64,000 bases of DNA, from positions 372,001 to 436,000 of the forward strand of contig JAESUZ010004921.1 of NCBI GenBank assembly GCA_017311185.1. The letters run 5' to 3'. Each line of letters begins with the position of its first letter. Within the stretch, counting starts at the first letter, position 1. The DNA is from Proteles cristata cristata (Eukaryota > Chordata > Mammalia > Carnivora > Hyaenidae). The position numbers and the translations under genes are program-made. This document shows positions 1 through 11,590 of the stretch, one piece after another. The notes beneath the pieces are model-generated. The model did not search any database. It saw only the letters and a list, made by a program, of their open reading frames with translations, and was not told the origin of the DNA.

Positions 1-1966
1 CTTGCTCTGAAGCTATTATTCTTTTTAGGAAGAAATGTATTTGGCACAATTTATATGAGCCAAATTTTGTAGTCAATTTAGTTGCTCACTATAGTTCTTA
101 GATCCCCTAGAAATGTTGTTCTGGATGTTCTGTCATTGGGTCCCAGTAGTTCCCTGCGGCAGAGTCATAAGTTTTAAGGTTATGGCTAAGGAATTCATAT
201 TTTCTAAATACCCACAGTTATCTTAGGTACATGAGTGTTATATAATCATTGCTAGAAGAAATGGATGTTCTACTTAAATGTATACTCAATGCATGTGGCC
301 CGCTATGCTGTCTGTATTACTCAAGTACACTTAATAGACACATGTGGAATTCTCAGGGATCTACTTGCAACCCATTCCCTTAAAGTACAGCTGATACTTT
401 TTAGAATGAGGGTTATATCTTTCCTCATACATAACTATGAAATTGATTGGTATTGATGAGCTTAGGATGTGGCAAAGGAGCACTCAAAAAGTCAGTTTCA
501 AATGATTGTATTTGGCTACATAAAGTTAAAAATTATTCTCAGTCCTACCTTAATGCTGAGACTGGATCCAGGCCTGAGAAGCTATTTCCATGTTACTGTC
601 TTGGGTCCCAGATACATCTCAATGACCTTCGAGAAAAGAATGTTAATTTACTATGTTGAAGGTAATAGACACTCCATTTTAACATTCTACGAGGATAAAA
701 GGAACAGAAAGGAATTAATGACAGGACTTTATAATTAATTCATTGATATTATTAAAGTCAAATACTCTGGTTCTGTGGAATATCTTGAAGTTTTATTTCT
801 CTATGGCAACTCCTTTCTGTGTGTCAATTTATTTCCCCTGTCTTAGAAAGTGAATAGAGATATCTGCAGAACACAATGCATCTCTATAACTGTGAGCATA
901 GCTGAGGTGAATAACAGAGCATGTGAGGTGATATTTGAAGCCTGGTAAATTAAAACTTCCTTAGGTCCTCATATGTATACATGGAGGTATACAGCTATTC
1001 TAGTGACCACAACCCTGGGAATGAGTAATGTCAATGGTAGGCCAGAGATGGGTATAAAGGATACAGGTGGAATACATAAAGTACTTGGAATCTACTGATC
1101 TGTTAATACCACAACTTATCAATTCACTTTTCAGTTTTTAAATGGTTTTCACAGTTGTCTTATTGGAGATATAGATGCTGCCTAAGTCTACACTGAATAA
1201 CAGGAAAACAATAGCTCGTCCACCTTCTCAATGGAAAGTAGCATCCTTGTCTTGGACCCTTCACCAAATATGTAATAGAATGCACATAATATATAACAAG
1301 TTTCAACTTTAGCTTTATTAGACATCATCTGGCCATTGTTTTTATCACCTATAAGATGGTAATAAAATATCTTCCCTGCCAATATAATTAGAATGCAATA
1401 TGAGGTTTCAAGTGAGCTACTTGATTTAATATAAAGCATGGTATGACACAATTTTTTATTATTAGTGTGTGAATGGGCGTCACTTCGGATTGGGATAAGT
1501 CACTGTTTTAGTAACCAGGTAGTACATATATGTATAGACGGTGGCCCTCTTCATATCTGACTCAACACATGCTAAACATGCTATGTTAGACCAAATTATA
1601 CCCAGAACCTAGACACAGAGGATCTTTTGGATTGGAATCTACAAGGTCAAGATTATAAGGCTATTTGAAAAAGAGTTCAAAACTATGAAGAGACTGTCTC
1701 CCAGGTACCTTCAATTCATGTGAGAAAAAAAAAACAACAACCAAAAATCAGTTCTTTGGCTATAGCCTCATTCAGTTTTAAAAAGCAGTTATTCCCTTGC
1801 GTGAAAATGATATTACAGGAGGGAAAAAAAAACTCTTATCTGGTGACTTGCAGGTTGATTTAGGCCAAACTGTAAGGTGATACAAACCAGGGTGGTGATT
1901 CTCCTTGAATGGTCCATATTATCTGGAAATGTTAGGAAGCAAATGGTGGGAAGCCCTGTGACCATG
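1..1966. other. Unique noncoding DNA, no gene seen
   Basis: AT-rich, mostly non-repetitive sequence. The open frames here are under 90 codons, overlap one another in several frames and resemble no protein I know. I see no CpG island, exon with splice sites in a coding context, or recognisable repeat family. Confidence 0.6.
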
Positions 1967-2185
1967 AAGCATAGTGGTGCTGGGGTCAGAATGGATCTGG
2001 GTTCAGATCTGATGCTCATCTCTTAATATTAAGATTTTGGGCCAGGTGCTCAAACTCTCTCTTCTTCATGCTCTTCCTCTATCAAATTGAGTTGATAGCC
2101 ATGTTTCCTCTTTGGGTCTCTGTGAGGATAAATAAGAAAGCATATATAGCATAATTATATTGGTGCTTAGAATATTGGAATTTAA
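1967..2185 (+). repeat. MIR SINE fossil
   Basis: Old tRNA-derived SINE in plus orientation. The tRNA-like head (catagtggtgctggggtcag, then ctgggttcagat) is followed by the core, the equivalent of the 'cctctatcaaattgag' stretch, and by 'gtgaggataaataagaaag', in the order of the MIR consensus. It is heavily diverged, as expected for a repeat that predates the placental radiation. Confidence 0.65.
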
Positions 2186-2194
2186 TGGTAATGA

Positions 2195-2410
2195 GGTTTG
2201 GAGACAGACGACCTTTGCTTCGGTCTTGGCTTTGGCCTTTGCCAGATGTGTGACCACTGGCAGTATGCTTAACCACAAGGGCTCATTTTTTTTTTAACTG
2301 TAAGTATAGCAAGACTCATGATGGTACCTACTTCATTAAGAGTAATATAATTAATACTTTAAAGTTTTTATATAGTACCTAGTACTTCGCACATAATAAG
2401 CACTGTGAGT
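2195..2410 (+). repeat. Second MIR SINE fossil, tandem with the first
   Basis: Plus orientation. 'ccagatgtgtgaccactggc', then 'tggtacctacttcattaag', then 'cctagtacttcgcacataat' follow the MIR order (tRNA-unrelated core, then the end shared with L2). Directly follows another MIR in the same orientation; two independent insertions or an old duplication would both fit. Confidence 0.6.
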
Positions 2411-3570
2411 CTTTTAATAAAATAAATGCCATAAAATTCTAATTATTAGCAAAACCAGGTTAATAATTTTAAAATTATTTTCTCTAGTTCTTGGGTCAAT
2501 AGTTGAAGATACTTTGTTTATAGTATAGTTCTTACTCAGAAAATCAAATTGTTCAGATAATATTCTCTGAGAGATCAAGGGAAGAAATTTCCACAAAGCC
2601 GAAACCAGAGGCTGTGGTTTGGCTGTGAATAATCACAGCTGGCCTTTCCTTAAAAGGTTAGAGGATTAGAATGTTAATAATTTTGTAGTTCTTAAGCAAA
2701 TATGTTAAAACATGCAATGAGCAGCTGTTTCCATGGAAGAAGGAGCGAGTGACAAGTTTCATCATTTAAAAGAAAAGCTATTTTTGGTCAAATGAAAGTG
2801 CAAAAAGGTGCTGTTTTTAAAATGATTTTTAATGACAGGAAACATAAATATTTTTTTGTGGCTCTTTAATTCAGAAAACAGTTTGCATAATGTTTTTGAA
2901 CTTGAAAAGAGTAGATATAAAGCTGTTCCCAAACCCTAGAACTACCCATTCTTAGAGACTTTTTCGAAGACAAAAAAGTATGTATAGCTTGTACCATGGT
3001 TGGAGTTGCAGTCAATGCACATAGAAAAACCCTTAGTTGATTTGAAGCTGTGTTTCTTAATCTTTGGTGTTTCCTTTTCATTATCATCCCCTTAAATAGC
3101 CTTTTCAGAATTTTTATTTTCTAATTGCCTCTTACATGCAATTTTGATAACATTAATATGAGATACATGTTTATATACTGTATATGTATTTGTGATTTAA
3201 ACATAAAAGTATATTTTTTTCATCCCCAGGAACCCATTTTCTTCCCATTGGTCCAATACCATCCCACTCTATCCCCACCATTCCTCCCCTGCTTTGAGAA
3301 TTCAAGGTTTAAAGTAATAGATTTAAGAGAGATTTCTTTGTTTTGGCCTTTGGACAGAAAGAAAGTGCTATTAGTTTCATAAAACTTATTTTACTCGGTT
3401 TCTGCTTAAAATTGTTTCTTTTGCTTGTTTGTTTAATTTTGCTTGGTTTAATTTATTTAGTATCAGAAACCAAGCCTAGAAAGTCCATGTTTAATTGAAC
3501 ATGGAGAAATATTTTTAAAGTTTAAATACTTCATTATACTTCTGATAATTTTTTGTTCAACTGCTTGCTA
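2411..3570. other. Unique noncoding DNA
   Basis: No repeat or gene recognised. The stretch 2590-2880 is repeat-free and moderately GC-balanced, with short motifs resembling factor sites: tgtggttt (RUNX-like), cagctg (E-box) and ctatttttgg (MEF2-like). These are common by chance, so an enhancer is only a possibility. Confidence 0.45.
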
Positions 3571-3574
3571 TAAA

Positions 3575-3745
3575 AAAGGCTTAAGTTATGGGTAAATTAT
3601 ATGATGTCTCTATCCCTCAGTATCCTTATCTACAAATGAGGACAGTAACAATATCTACCTTGTAGGTGTTACAAAACTTAAATACATTAGTATGCATGAA
3701 ATTCTTAGGATAGTGCCCGGTAAACAGTAAGCAGTGCATCTTTTT
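3575..3745 (+). repeat. MIR SINE fossil
   Basis: Plus orientation. 'ccctcagtatccttatctac', 'aatgaggacagtaacaat', 'ctaccttgtaggtgttac' and 'agtgcccggtaaacagtaag' match the MIR core and 3' end in order. Confidence 0.75.
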
Positions 3746-4732
3746 CTTGTTTTTATTTTTACTTAAAACTAGCTTAATACCTTAGAATACCTTACTTTAT
3801 GAAGATACAGGTTTAGTTCATTAAACTAACTTGAAAGATTAGAGTCAAGACCCACAATGAGTGAGGCTAAAATTTGCTGGGGACTAAGATAAGGTCTCTC
3901 CCAGATGCCATATGATTCTTTCATGTCTGATTCATTTACAGAACAAATATGTTATCTTATTTTCTCTACCCTCACAGCTGCTCTTCCCTGCTAAAGTTTA
4001 CATGACTTTCATTTAGCATTTCTAATTCAAGTTTCTTTCAGGGAGTGTCTGATTGGCTCAACTATTCTTTCCTCATCCAATCTCTGTGGCCTGGGGTGTT
4101 GGGATAGGCATATCACTTAGTAGAGAAACGCATATTTTGAGAATGAGTGACAATTATGAAATTGAGAGGGTTTCTTGGACAAATGTACAAAAGTGGTCTA
4201 TTACAACTTGGTATGAGGCACCAGCCATCAAAGTATCATTTATGAGATGTCAATTTCATTTTTTTCCCTGAACTGATATTCCCAAATGCAGAGAGAATTA
4301 AAAATGAGCAATGAAAGTGAAATATGCTAACCTAAGAAATTAGAATATTTACTAGGACCATATATCACACTGGCTAAGACAAATAGTCTGGCTACACAAT
4401 GGCCCAGATACCATAAAAGAATAATGTCTCTTTTATATAAGGCAGCTGAACAATAAAAATATCAAGAGTGTAGTAACGTGTTTTTTTTAAAAAAAAAACA
4501 CATTAAAAAACTTTCTCCATGCCCAATTAAATATGAAATAAAATAGGCCCCCAAAATGTCATAGCTGTCTTTAAATATCATGATCTTATTTTATTTTAGT
4601 TGCTGGCAAGGAGTGAACTGTTATGTGTGCCTTTATGGCCTCTACCTTTAAAATATCCTATATAAAATATCTATTGTGGCCATAATTTTAGGAATAATGT
4701 AACTGCATGCTGCTCAGTATCTTGCATCAATT
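3746..4732. other. Unique noncoding DNA
   Basis: No gene or repeat family recognised. The 72-codon frame at 4053-4271 has no similarity I can name and no supporting context. A 24-bp near-perfect T8/A10 palindrome with GTG...CAC ends lies at 4478-4501. Confidence 0.5.
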
Positions 4733-4749
4733 AAATGTGTTTGCTCTTG

Positions 4750-4958
4750 GGGCACCTGGGTGGCTTAGTCGGTTGAGCGTCCGACTTTCGCTTAGGTCAT
4801 GATCTCGCGGTTGTGGGTTCGAGCCCCGCGTCGGGCTCTGTGCTGACTGCCAGCTCAGAGCCTGGAGCCTGTTTCAGTCTGTGACTCCCTCTCTCTCTGA
4901 CCCTCCCCTGCTCACGCTGTCTCTCTCTCCGAGAAATAAATAAAAAACATTTTTAAAA
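4750..4958 (+). mobile_element. Felid tRNA-Lys SINE, young copy with perfect TSD
   Basis: Full-length SINE. The tRNA-derived head carries both internal RNA polymerase III promoter elements: an A box (tggcttagtcgg, 4761-4772) and a B box (ggttcgagcc, 4816-4825). The CT-rich body ends in an A-rich tail. It is flanked by an identical 17-bp target-site duplication (aaatgtgtttgctcttg at 4733-4749 and 4959-4975), the mark of L1-driven insertion. Intact boxes and a perfect duplication point to a recent insertion. It carries the variant 'gctgactgccagctcagagc', shared with the copies near 9.1, 33.8 and 38.2 kb. No protein is encoded. Confidence 0.93.
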
Positions 4959-4975
4959 AAATGTGTTTGCTCTTG

Positions 4976-5783
4976 TAGGGGTGAAAAAAATTACACTGTG
5001 ATAGAATAACAACACACTATGAAAGTTAAAAATTTTAATCTCTCAGAAACATACTGTCTGACAGTGTTTAAAAACAGTCCCAAGAAATGGAAGAGCTTGG
5101 ATAGAAAATCTGGAGAAGACACTATGTTCCTTACTTAGGTAATGGACATTCGTGATACAGAAAATGCATTTAACATCTCAAGAAAATAAAAAATTGTATT
5201 GCTGTTTTCTGACATTCTAGATAGTTCAACCCATGTCAGAATCAGGCTAGAAGATATAGGATCATGGGAAAATAATAAACCACCCCAAAAGTCAAACTGG
5301 TCTAGTTTTCTATCATAATACTTCAAATGAGAGCAATAGACAGTGTTTTATGAGCCTGGATACCCAATGAAGTTGGGATTGTGTTGAAGGAGGAATGACA
5401 GAGAAAGACTTGCTTAAAATTATTTTGAAATGGTATTAGAAAACAAAGCAATTCAAGAGTGAACACAAAAATATGTATTCAATACATTTTAGATATCCTT
5501 AGACAAACTAGATCACAACAAATCTAAATAATATAAATTCCATTAAAACCTTTTCCTAATAATACTCATGAAAATATTCACAATCCAAATCATATCACTA
5601 GAGTCTATATAATTTAGTGTTAAATATAATTAAAACAATACAACTCTTAGTTTTGAGAGTTATTCTATTCATTTTAAAAACAAGTTCACTTTTTCCAGGT
5701 GGTAACACTGTGTCTTTTTTTCTTGACAATTAACATGTTAGAGTTCTATACTGTCATCTCATATTCTTAAATGCTTTCTATTT
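4976..5783. other. Unique noncoding DNA
   Basis: AT-rich sequence without a recognised repeat, gene or regulatory feature. Confidence 0.5.
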
Positions 5784-5785
5784 AT

Positions 5786-6001
5786 TTTTTTAATGTTTTA
5801 TTTATTTCTGAGAGAGAGAGAGAAAGAGAGAGAGAGAGGTAGAGGCAGCATGAGCATGAGAGAGAGGAAGACAATCTGAAGCAGGCTCCAGGCTCTGAGC
5901 TAGCTGTCAGCATAGAGCCGGAAGCAGGGCTAGAACAAACTATGAGATCATGACCTGACCTGAAGTTGGACGCTTAACTGACTGAGCCACCCAGGCGTCC
6001 C
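5786..6001 (-). mobile_element. Felid tRNA-Lys SINE
   Basis: Minus orientation: the T-rich complement of the tail comes first, then a GA-rich tract, then the complement of the body (aggctctgagctagctgtca), ending in the tRNA head complement (gactgagccacccaggcgtc). The B box is damaged (ctagaacaaac). Flanks share only about 8 bp (ttctattt/ctctattt), so this copy is older than the one at 4750. Confidence 0.88.
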
Positions 6002-6239
6002 TCTATTTGTTTAGAAAATGGGTCGGTGACAACTCTTTTATACCCTGAATCTTCATCCATCCAAAAATTAGGACTAATATATGAAATGCTTGCTTAAATC
6101 AACACTAGAAAAGTTATTTAATAAAAGTAGAAAAATAAAACCTTACTCATCTAAAAAGTGTTCATTAACAAAAGGGAAAGAAATGCACCATTCATATCCA
6201 ACATACCCTGGAGAGACAGTATTTTATAGACAGACAATA

Positions 6240-6390
6240 TTTCTAGCCATTATCTGATAAAATTTCTCATTTTATGAATGAGTAAAAAAAAAAAATTAGA
6301 GAAGTTAAATGGTTTTGCTCAAAGAAAGACAGTTATCAGCAGAGCTCCAAGGGGACCCCACTGATTTCTAATCTCTTAGGACAACATTCT
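6240..6390 (-). repeat. MIR SINE fossil
   Basis: Minus orientation. 'ctcattttatgaatgag', an expanded A run, 'tagagaagttaaatggtttt' and 'gctcaaagaaagacagt' follow the reverse complement of the MIR core. Confidence 0.65.
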
Positions 6391-6525
6391 CCACATTTTA
6401 TCTTTTTGTCATTTCATACCAAATTTAATATCATGTGAAAATGGTCTCATTAAAAATTCTTAATTCAAGTAAGCATATCCCGAGATTGTCTTTTCATCCC
6501 ACAAACTACACATTGAATATCAGGT

Positions 6526-6547
6526 CTTTTTTTTTTTTTTTTTTTTT
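6526..6547. repeat. Poly-T tract (about 22 bp)
   Basis: Uninterrupted T run between 'caggtc' and 'gcaag'. It makes the Lys-rich tail of the minus-strand open frames overlapping it, which are therefore not genes. No element could be assigned to it. Confidence 0.9.
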
Positions 6548-6889
6548 GCAAGAAATATGTAAAATGTTGGCAAGAAAGTAAAGACAGTTTGTCCTTTTGA
6601 TCATGCTTCCAGTCACTGCCATGAAAAATTTTACATATTCCACAAAGATTGGAATAGGCTTTAAAAGAAGACATTTCTCAAGTTTATCTGAGAAGATTGA
6701 TTCTTGATTAGGAGGTGTCTGCTCCAGCAAAGGAAATTCCTTAAGTGTGCACATGCAGCCGTTGAAAAGTAAGTTATGAATAAAATTCCCATATCTCATC
6801 TTTTTGAAGTCCTTCAGTGTACAGTGTCCAACTACAGCTGGACTTTGTACTTTAAAAGCTTTGAGAAATAGCCGAGATTGGATAAACTG

Positions 6890-8978
6890 TATTTATTTAA
6901 ATAATAATTAATACATTTTGATGTATGTATATTTCTATGTGTATTCATATATATATATGAATACATATATATGTATATGAATCCATTACAATAATCAACA
7001 TAATGAACATGTCCATCAATCCCCCAATTTTCCTTATCATTGTAACCTTTCCTTACTGCCCCAAACCCACACTCCCCTTTGGTCCTTAGGTATCCACAGA
7101 TCTCCACTGTCACTATAGATTGGTATGTATTTTCTAGAATTTTATGACAAATGGAGTTATACAGTATAGCTTTTTTCACTTACCATAATTATTTATAAAT
7201 ATATCCATGTAATTATATGTATCAATAATTCATTATTTTTATTACCAAGTAGTATTCCATTGTATGGATACACCATAGTTTACTTACACACTCATCTATT
7301 GATGAAAGCTTAGGTGGTCTGTATTTCTTGGATATGAAGACTTAAACTTCTATGTACAAGTTTATATAGCAAACATATTTACAGGTAAAAGCCATACAAG
7401 TTTTTCTATCCACATATACTTAACTTTTCTCTGTAATATCTAGCAGTGTAGCAGCTACATTATATGGTATGTATATGTTTAAAGTTGTAAGAAAGTGCCA
7501 ACCTATTTTCCAAAATAGTTGTACCAGAATACACTCCCACCAGCAATTTGTGAGAGTTCCAGTTTCTTCACATCCTCTTCAACTCTTAGTATTTATCTTT
7601 TGATTATAGCCACTCTGGTGGCTATGTAGTGATTTCATTAGGGTTTTAATTTGTATTTCCCTCATGATAATTAAGGCTATAATTTGATGTGCTTCCTATT
7701 TATTTTCTTCAGTACAATATTTGTTCACATCTTTCCCTCATTTTTAAATTGGATTGATGACTTATAATAACCTTGTAAGAGGGTATTTTTTATATTTTAA
7801 ATCCTTGATGAAATTAGTGGTTTGCAATAATTTTCTCTTAAGGTCCTTGATAGACCTTCTCTAATTTTTCTCAAGGGTTCCTTGAAGTACAAAAATGTGT
7901 ATTTATTTATGAATGTGGATATGCAATTGCTCCAAAAGAAGATGGTGAAAAGATGAATTTTTTCTATTAAATTGTCTTGACATTTTTATTGAAAATTGAT
8001 TATAAATTAATTACAATGGGAAGATTTATTCTGAACCCAGAATTCTATTTTCTTGACCTATATGCCTATATTTGTACCAGTGCCACAGTATAATTATCAC
8101 TTTAGCTTTATAATAGGTTTTGAAATCAGGTAGTATAAATGTTCCAACTTCATTCCTCTTTTCCAAAATCGTTTCGGTTGTTCTTGACCTATTGCATTTC
8201 CATATATATTTTAGAATCAGCTTGTCAAATTCTTCACAAATTCTCAGGATTCTGATAGGGATACATTGAATTCATTAATCAGTTAGGAATGAAATGCCTT
8301 CCTGATAATATTGTTTCTTCCAATTCCTGAACACGAAATGTCTGTTCATTTAGATATTCTTTAATTTCTCTCAGTGTATTTTTTAATGTACTAATCTTTT
8401 TGTTGTGGTTAAGTTTGTTCTTAACTACCTTATTTTTATGCTACTGTAATGGAATAATTTCTTAATATGCTTTTAGTTTACTTTCATCATCTAGAAATTT
8501 AATTGAGTTTATATACTGATATTGAATCCTCTTAATTTGCTAAAGTTGTATATTAGTTCTAGTAGTTTTGTTCTATATGTATCTCTTAGGATTTTCCACA
8601 CAAGAGATCATATCACTTGCAAAGAAAGACATTTTTTTCTGCCTTCCCAACATTGGTGTCTTTCAGTTTTGTTTGTGTTTTTAATTGAAATAACTGCATG
8701 ATATTCAGTAAAATGTTGACCAGAAGTAGTAAAGGCAGTCATTCTTGCTTTACCTTGTACTTGACCTCAGGAAGAAGGAATTTAATCTTTCATCACTAAG
8801 TATAATGTCAGTTTTATCTAGATTCCCTTATAAGGTATATGCAATTTTCTTCCCCCCTTTTTTTTTTGTCTTTTGAGACTATTGTTTCAGAGGAATATGC
8901 ATTTATCTTTCTGAGGTACTGACCCTTTAAATTTTTTGTCTTACCAAATTTTTCTATCAATTTTATTTTCCCTACATT
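6890..8978 (-). mobile_element. Ancient L1 fragment, 3' part
   Basis: Minus orientation LINE-1 fossil. Phrases such as 'tagtattccattgtatgga' (7251-7270), 'actcccaccagcaatttgtg' and 'gccactctggtggctatgta' are complements of the end of L1 ORF2. Further right, 'gtaccagtgccacagtataa' and the text to about 8800 continue back through ORF2 towards the reverse-transcriptase region. Stops and indels are everywhere, so nothing can be translated. A small AT palindromic tract lies at 6942-6982. A young SINE interrupts the block at about 8993. Confidence 0.75.
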
Positions 8979-8992
8979 TTAAATTTATATTT

Positions 8993-9223
8993 ATTTTATC
9001 TTTTAATTTTTTGTTTAAAATTTTTTTATTTATTTCTAGGAGAGAGAGAGAGAGACAGTGTGAGCAGGGGAGGGTCAGAGAGAGAGTCACAGACTGAAAC
9101 AGGCTCCAGGCTCTGAGCTGGCAGTCAGCACAGAGCCCGACACGGGGCTCGAACCCATGAACCACGAGATCATGACCTAAGCGAAAGTCGGACGCTTAAC
9201 TGACTAAGCCACCCAGGCACCCC
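8993..9223 (-). mobile_element. Felid tRNA-Lys SINE, young variant
   Basis: Minus orientation, full length. The tail complement is T-rich (to about 9036) and the body contains 'gagctggcagtcagcacaga', the complement of the 'gactgccagct' variant. The B-box complement ggctcgaacc (9146-9155) is intact and the head ends 'agccacccaggcacccc'. A 14-bp duplication (ttaaatttatattt) flanks it at 8979-8992 and 9224-9237. It sits inside the older minus-strand L1. The 74-codon frame overlapping it is a by-product of the SINE. Confidence 0.92.
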
Positions 9224-9239
9224 TTAAATTTATATTTTA

Positions 9240-10967
9240 GATAGGACATTATAAGGTGCGTCTTATCATAAACTACTGTGGATTAATCATTATTCCTGGT
9301 AAAATTTATAAAATTTCCTCAAGCATAACTTCATTTCCTCCCATATCTTTTAGGCCATCACTGACATATATATGAAACTTATACTTTATGATCCAAACAA
9401 CAAAGTGTTATAATAATACTGTTTTGTAAAATCTTGTATGTATTAAAGAAGAGACTGAGAAAAAATGTATCTATTGATCTTTTATAATATGCCACATGTA
9501 AAGCATTTCCAATGATCTTTTTTCCTGCAGATTCAAGTTATCATCTGCTGTTGTTTCTTCTGTCTGAAGGATTTCCTTTACTAGTCCTTGTAAAGCAGGT
9601 CTGAATGTTCTTGCTGCTCTTGTAAAGCACCAATGAATTTTTCATTCTTTGTTGTTTTGAGAATACCTTTATTTCATTTTCACCTTTCAAGTGTAGTTTG
9701 GCTGGATATGGAATTCTTGGTTGATATTTTCCCCCCAATACTACTTTCAAAAAGGCATTGAGCTCATTTCTGGCCTTTCTGTTTCTGATGAGAAATCAGA
9801 TGTTAATCTAATTACGGGTTATTTAAACGTAGTCTTTTTTTCTTTTCCCTCTTGAGGATTTCAAATCTTTGTCTTTGAAATTTTCCTTCAACTCTTTGCT
9901 TATGTCTATGAGAGGATCTCTTTATATCTAATCTAGGGTTTTTTAAAAGTTTTTTTGATATGCAGATGAATATGTTTCATCAAATTGGAAATTTTTCCTC
10001 AAATATTTTTTCTAATCTTTTTCTGTTTTCCTCTCCTTTTGGCTCCAATTACATACATGTTGGCATACTGGGATGGTGTTGCACTGATTTCTGAATCTCT
10101 TTAAATTTCTCCCACTTCAATATGTGTTATCAGATTACACAATTGCTACTGAGCCATTGACAGTAGATGAGCATAAGTATCACCTACTGCTCTAAATTTA
10201 GTAAATCTCCTTCATTCTTTGCAGAGAGGATCATAGTCTTCATGTCCTGTCCTAGCCTGGTAAACCTCCTTGTCTATCACACTGGGGAAAATTTGGGAGC
10301 AGCTTCAGATAAGAATGTCATAAATTCTCACTATTTTTACTTAAGGTGAGCAGGTTTGCAAATACAAATCTCATAGTGTTGCATATATTGGTTGATTTTT
10401 AGTTTCAAGTGATTGGTTTTGTCGATTTTGTTGAGTTTCAAAGTTGGTACTAGGAAAAATTTGCTCTCTGAAAGTCCAGCCTCTGATTAGCTTTTTGAAC
10501 AGAGGAAGATCAGTTTGATAAATGTCTTAAGTGTTCTTATCTGCAAATCTTAATGTCTGTGCCAGCTTCAATTGATTTGATTTTTCTCCTCATTATATTT
10601 CTGCTTCTTTGTATTCCTGGTAATCTTGTTTATATAACAGATGTTATAAACTTTGCCTATTTGAGTTCTGGATATTTACTTCCATGAAGATTCTTGAGCT
10701 TTGATCTGGAAAGTAGCTACTGGGAACAATTTGATCCTTTTCTTCTTACTTTTAACGTATATCTGTATAATCTACCCAAAGTCATCCAAGTCACATGGTT
10801 TTCCAGTATAACCTGTGACAATAGATAGGAATTATTTCTACTCCAATGGTTAGTCACTGTTACCTTAAATCTTTTCTGATGTTCCCCCCCACACCACCCC
10901 CAACCAAGTTTGCTGGTGTTACCTCATAAAGGTTCGCTAACTAGTACTCTGCTAAATACTTGAGGTG
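9240..10967 (-). mobile_element. Ancient LINE (L1/HAL1-type) 5' part
   Basis: Minus orientation. The strip 9541-9750 reads on the minus strand as a degraded piece of the L1/HAL1 ORF1 C-terminal region (residues around QPRIPYPAKLHLKGENEIK), an RNA-binding protein family of LINEs. Sequence to the right (9780-10110 and 10560-10760) matches the 5' part of the same ancient LINE class as I remember it, including 'gatgagaaatcagatgttaa' and 'gattcttgagctttgatctg'. The coding part is short and broken. Whether it belongs to the same insertion as 6890-8978 is unclear, because the 5' half of ORF2 is missing between them. Confidence 0.6.
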
Positions 10968-11183
10968 TTTGGGGGTTCTGGGGGGCTCAGTTGGTTTCGT
11001 GAATAACTTTGGCTCACGTCATGATTTCACCACCATTAGTGAGTCTGAGCCCTGGACTGGGCTCTGTGCTGATAGCTTAGAGCCTGGAGCCTCCTTCTGA
11101 TTCTGTGTCTCCCTCTCTCTCTGCCCTTCCCTGCTCATCCTCTGTCTCTATATCTCTCTCAAACACAAACATTAAAATTTTTA
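10968..11183 (+). mobile_element. Felid SINE, older copy
   Basis: Plus orientation. The head is diverged (ggggggctcagttggtttcg), the B box is lost, and the body 'gggctctgtgctgatagctt' and CT-rich tail are recognisable. A 14-bp duplication with one mismatch (aaatacttgaggtg at 10954-10967, aaatactttaggtg at 11184-11197) supports insertion into the LINE. Confidence 0.88.
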
Positions 11184-11214
11184 AAATACTTTAGGTGATC
11201 CCCAAATAACTGCT

Positions 11215-11216
<2 letters not shown>

Positions 11217-11264
<48 letters not shown>
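11217..11264. repeat. (AC)24 microsatellite
   Basis: 48 bp of uninterrupted AC dinucleotides, just right of a SINE inside the minus-strand LINE. Long pure dinucleotide tracts are usually length-polymorphic and can form Z-DNA. Confidence 0.97.
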
Positions 11265-11267
<3 letters not shown>

Positions 11268-11590
11268 TCTTTCCTCTCAAGTACTCTTCCCTGTGACGTT
11301 TACCTTCCTTGTTTTCCCACACTCCAGGTCTCTGTCCTTAGTTCATGAAGTCTACTGAGCTTCATCTAGGATTTCCCTTAATATGCCTTGTCCTGAAAAT
11401 TTTGTCAAAGCAGTAAGCTGGGGTAATTTTAGATCTCATTTATTTTCCACCTCTTTGGGATCTGTCCTTTATTGCCCAATGTCCAGCATCTGGAAAAGTA
11501 TTGCTCATATATTTGATGTGGTGTTTTAGTTTGTGTCAGACAGAAGGATAAATCTAGTTCCTATTATTCCATCATGAATGGGGGAGTAGA
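11265..11590 (-). mobile_element. Ancient LINE 5' end (continuation)
   Basis: 'tggggtaattttagatctca' to 'attattccatcatgaatggg' resembles the complement of the 5' untranslated part of old L1/HAL1 elements, continuing the block at 9240-10967. Diverged, noncoding. Confidence 0.45.

Noticed and set aside
4750..4825. tRNA gene-like sequence (A and B boxes)
   Set aside because: It is the tRNA-Lys-derived head of a SINE, without a proper acceptor stem/anticodon arm and with a SINE body attached; the same applies to every other SINE head.
9541..9750. 69-codon minus-strand frame as a gene
   Set aside because: Matches a degraded LINE ORF1 C-terminal region and is too short and isolated to function.
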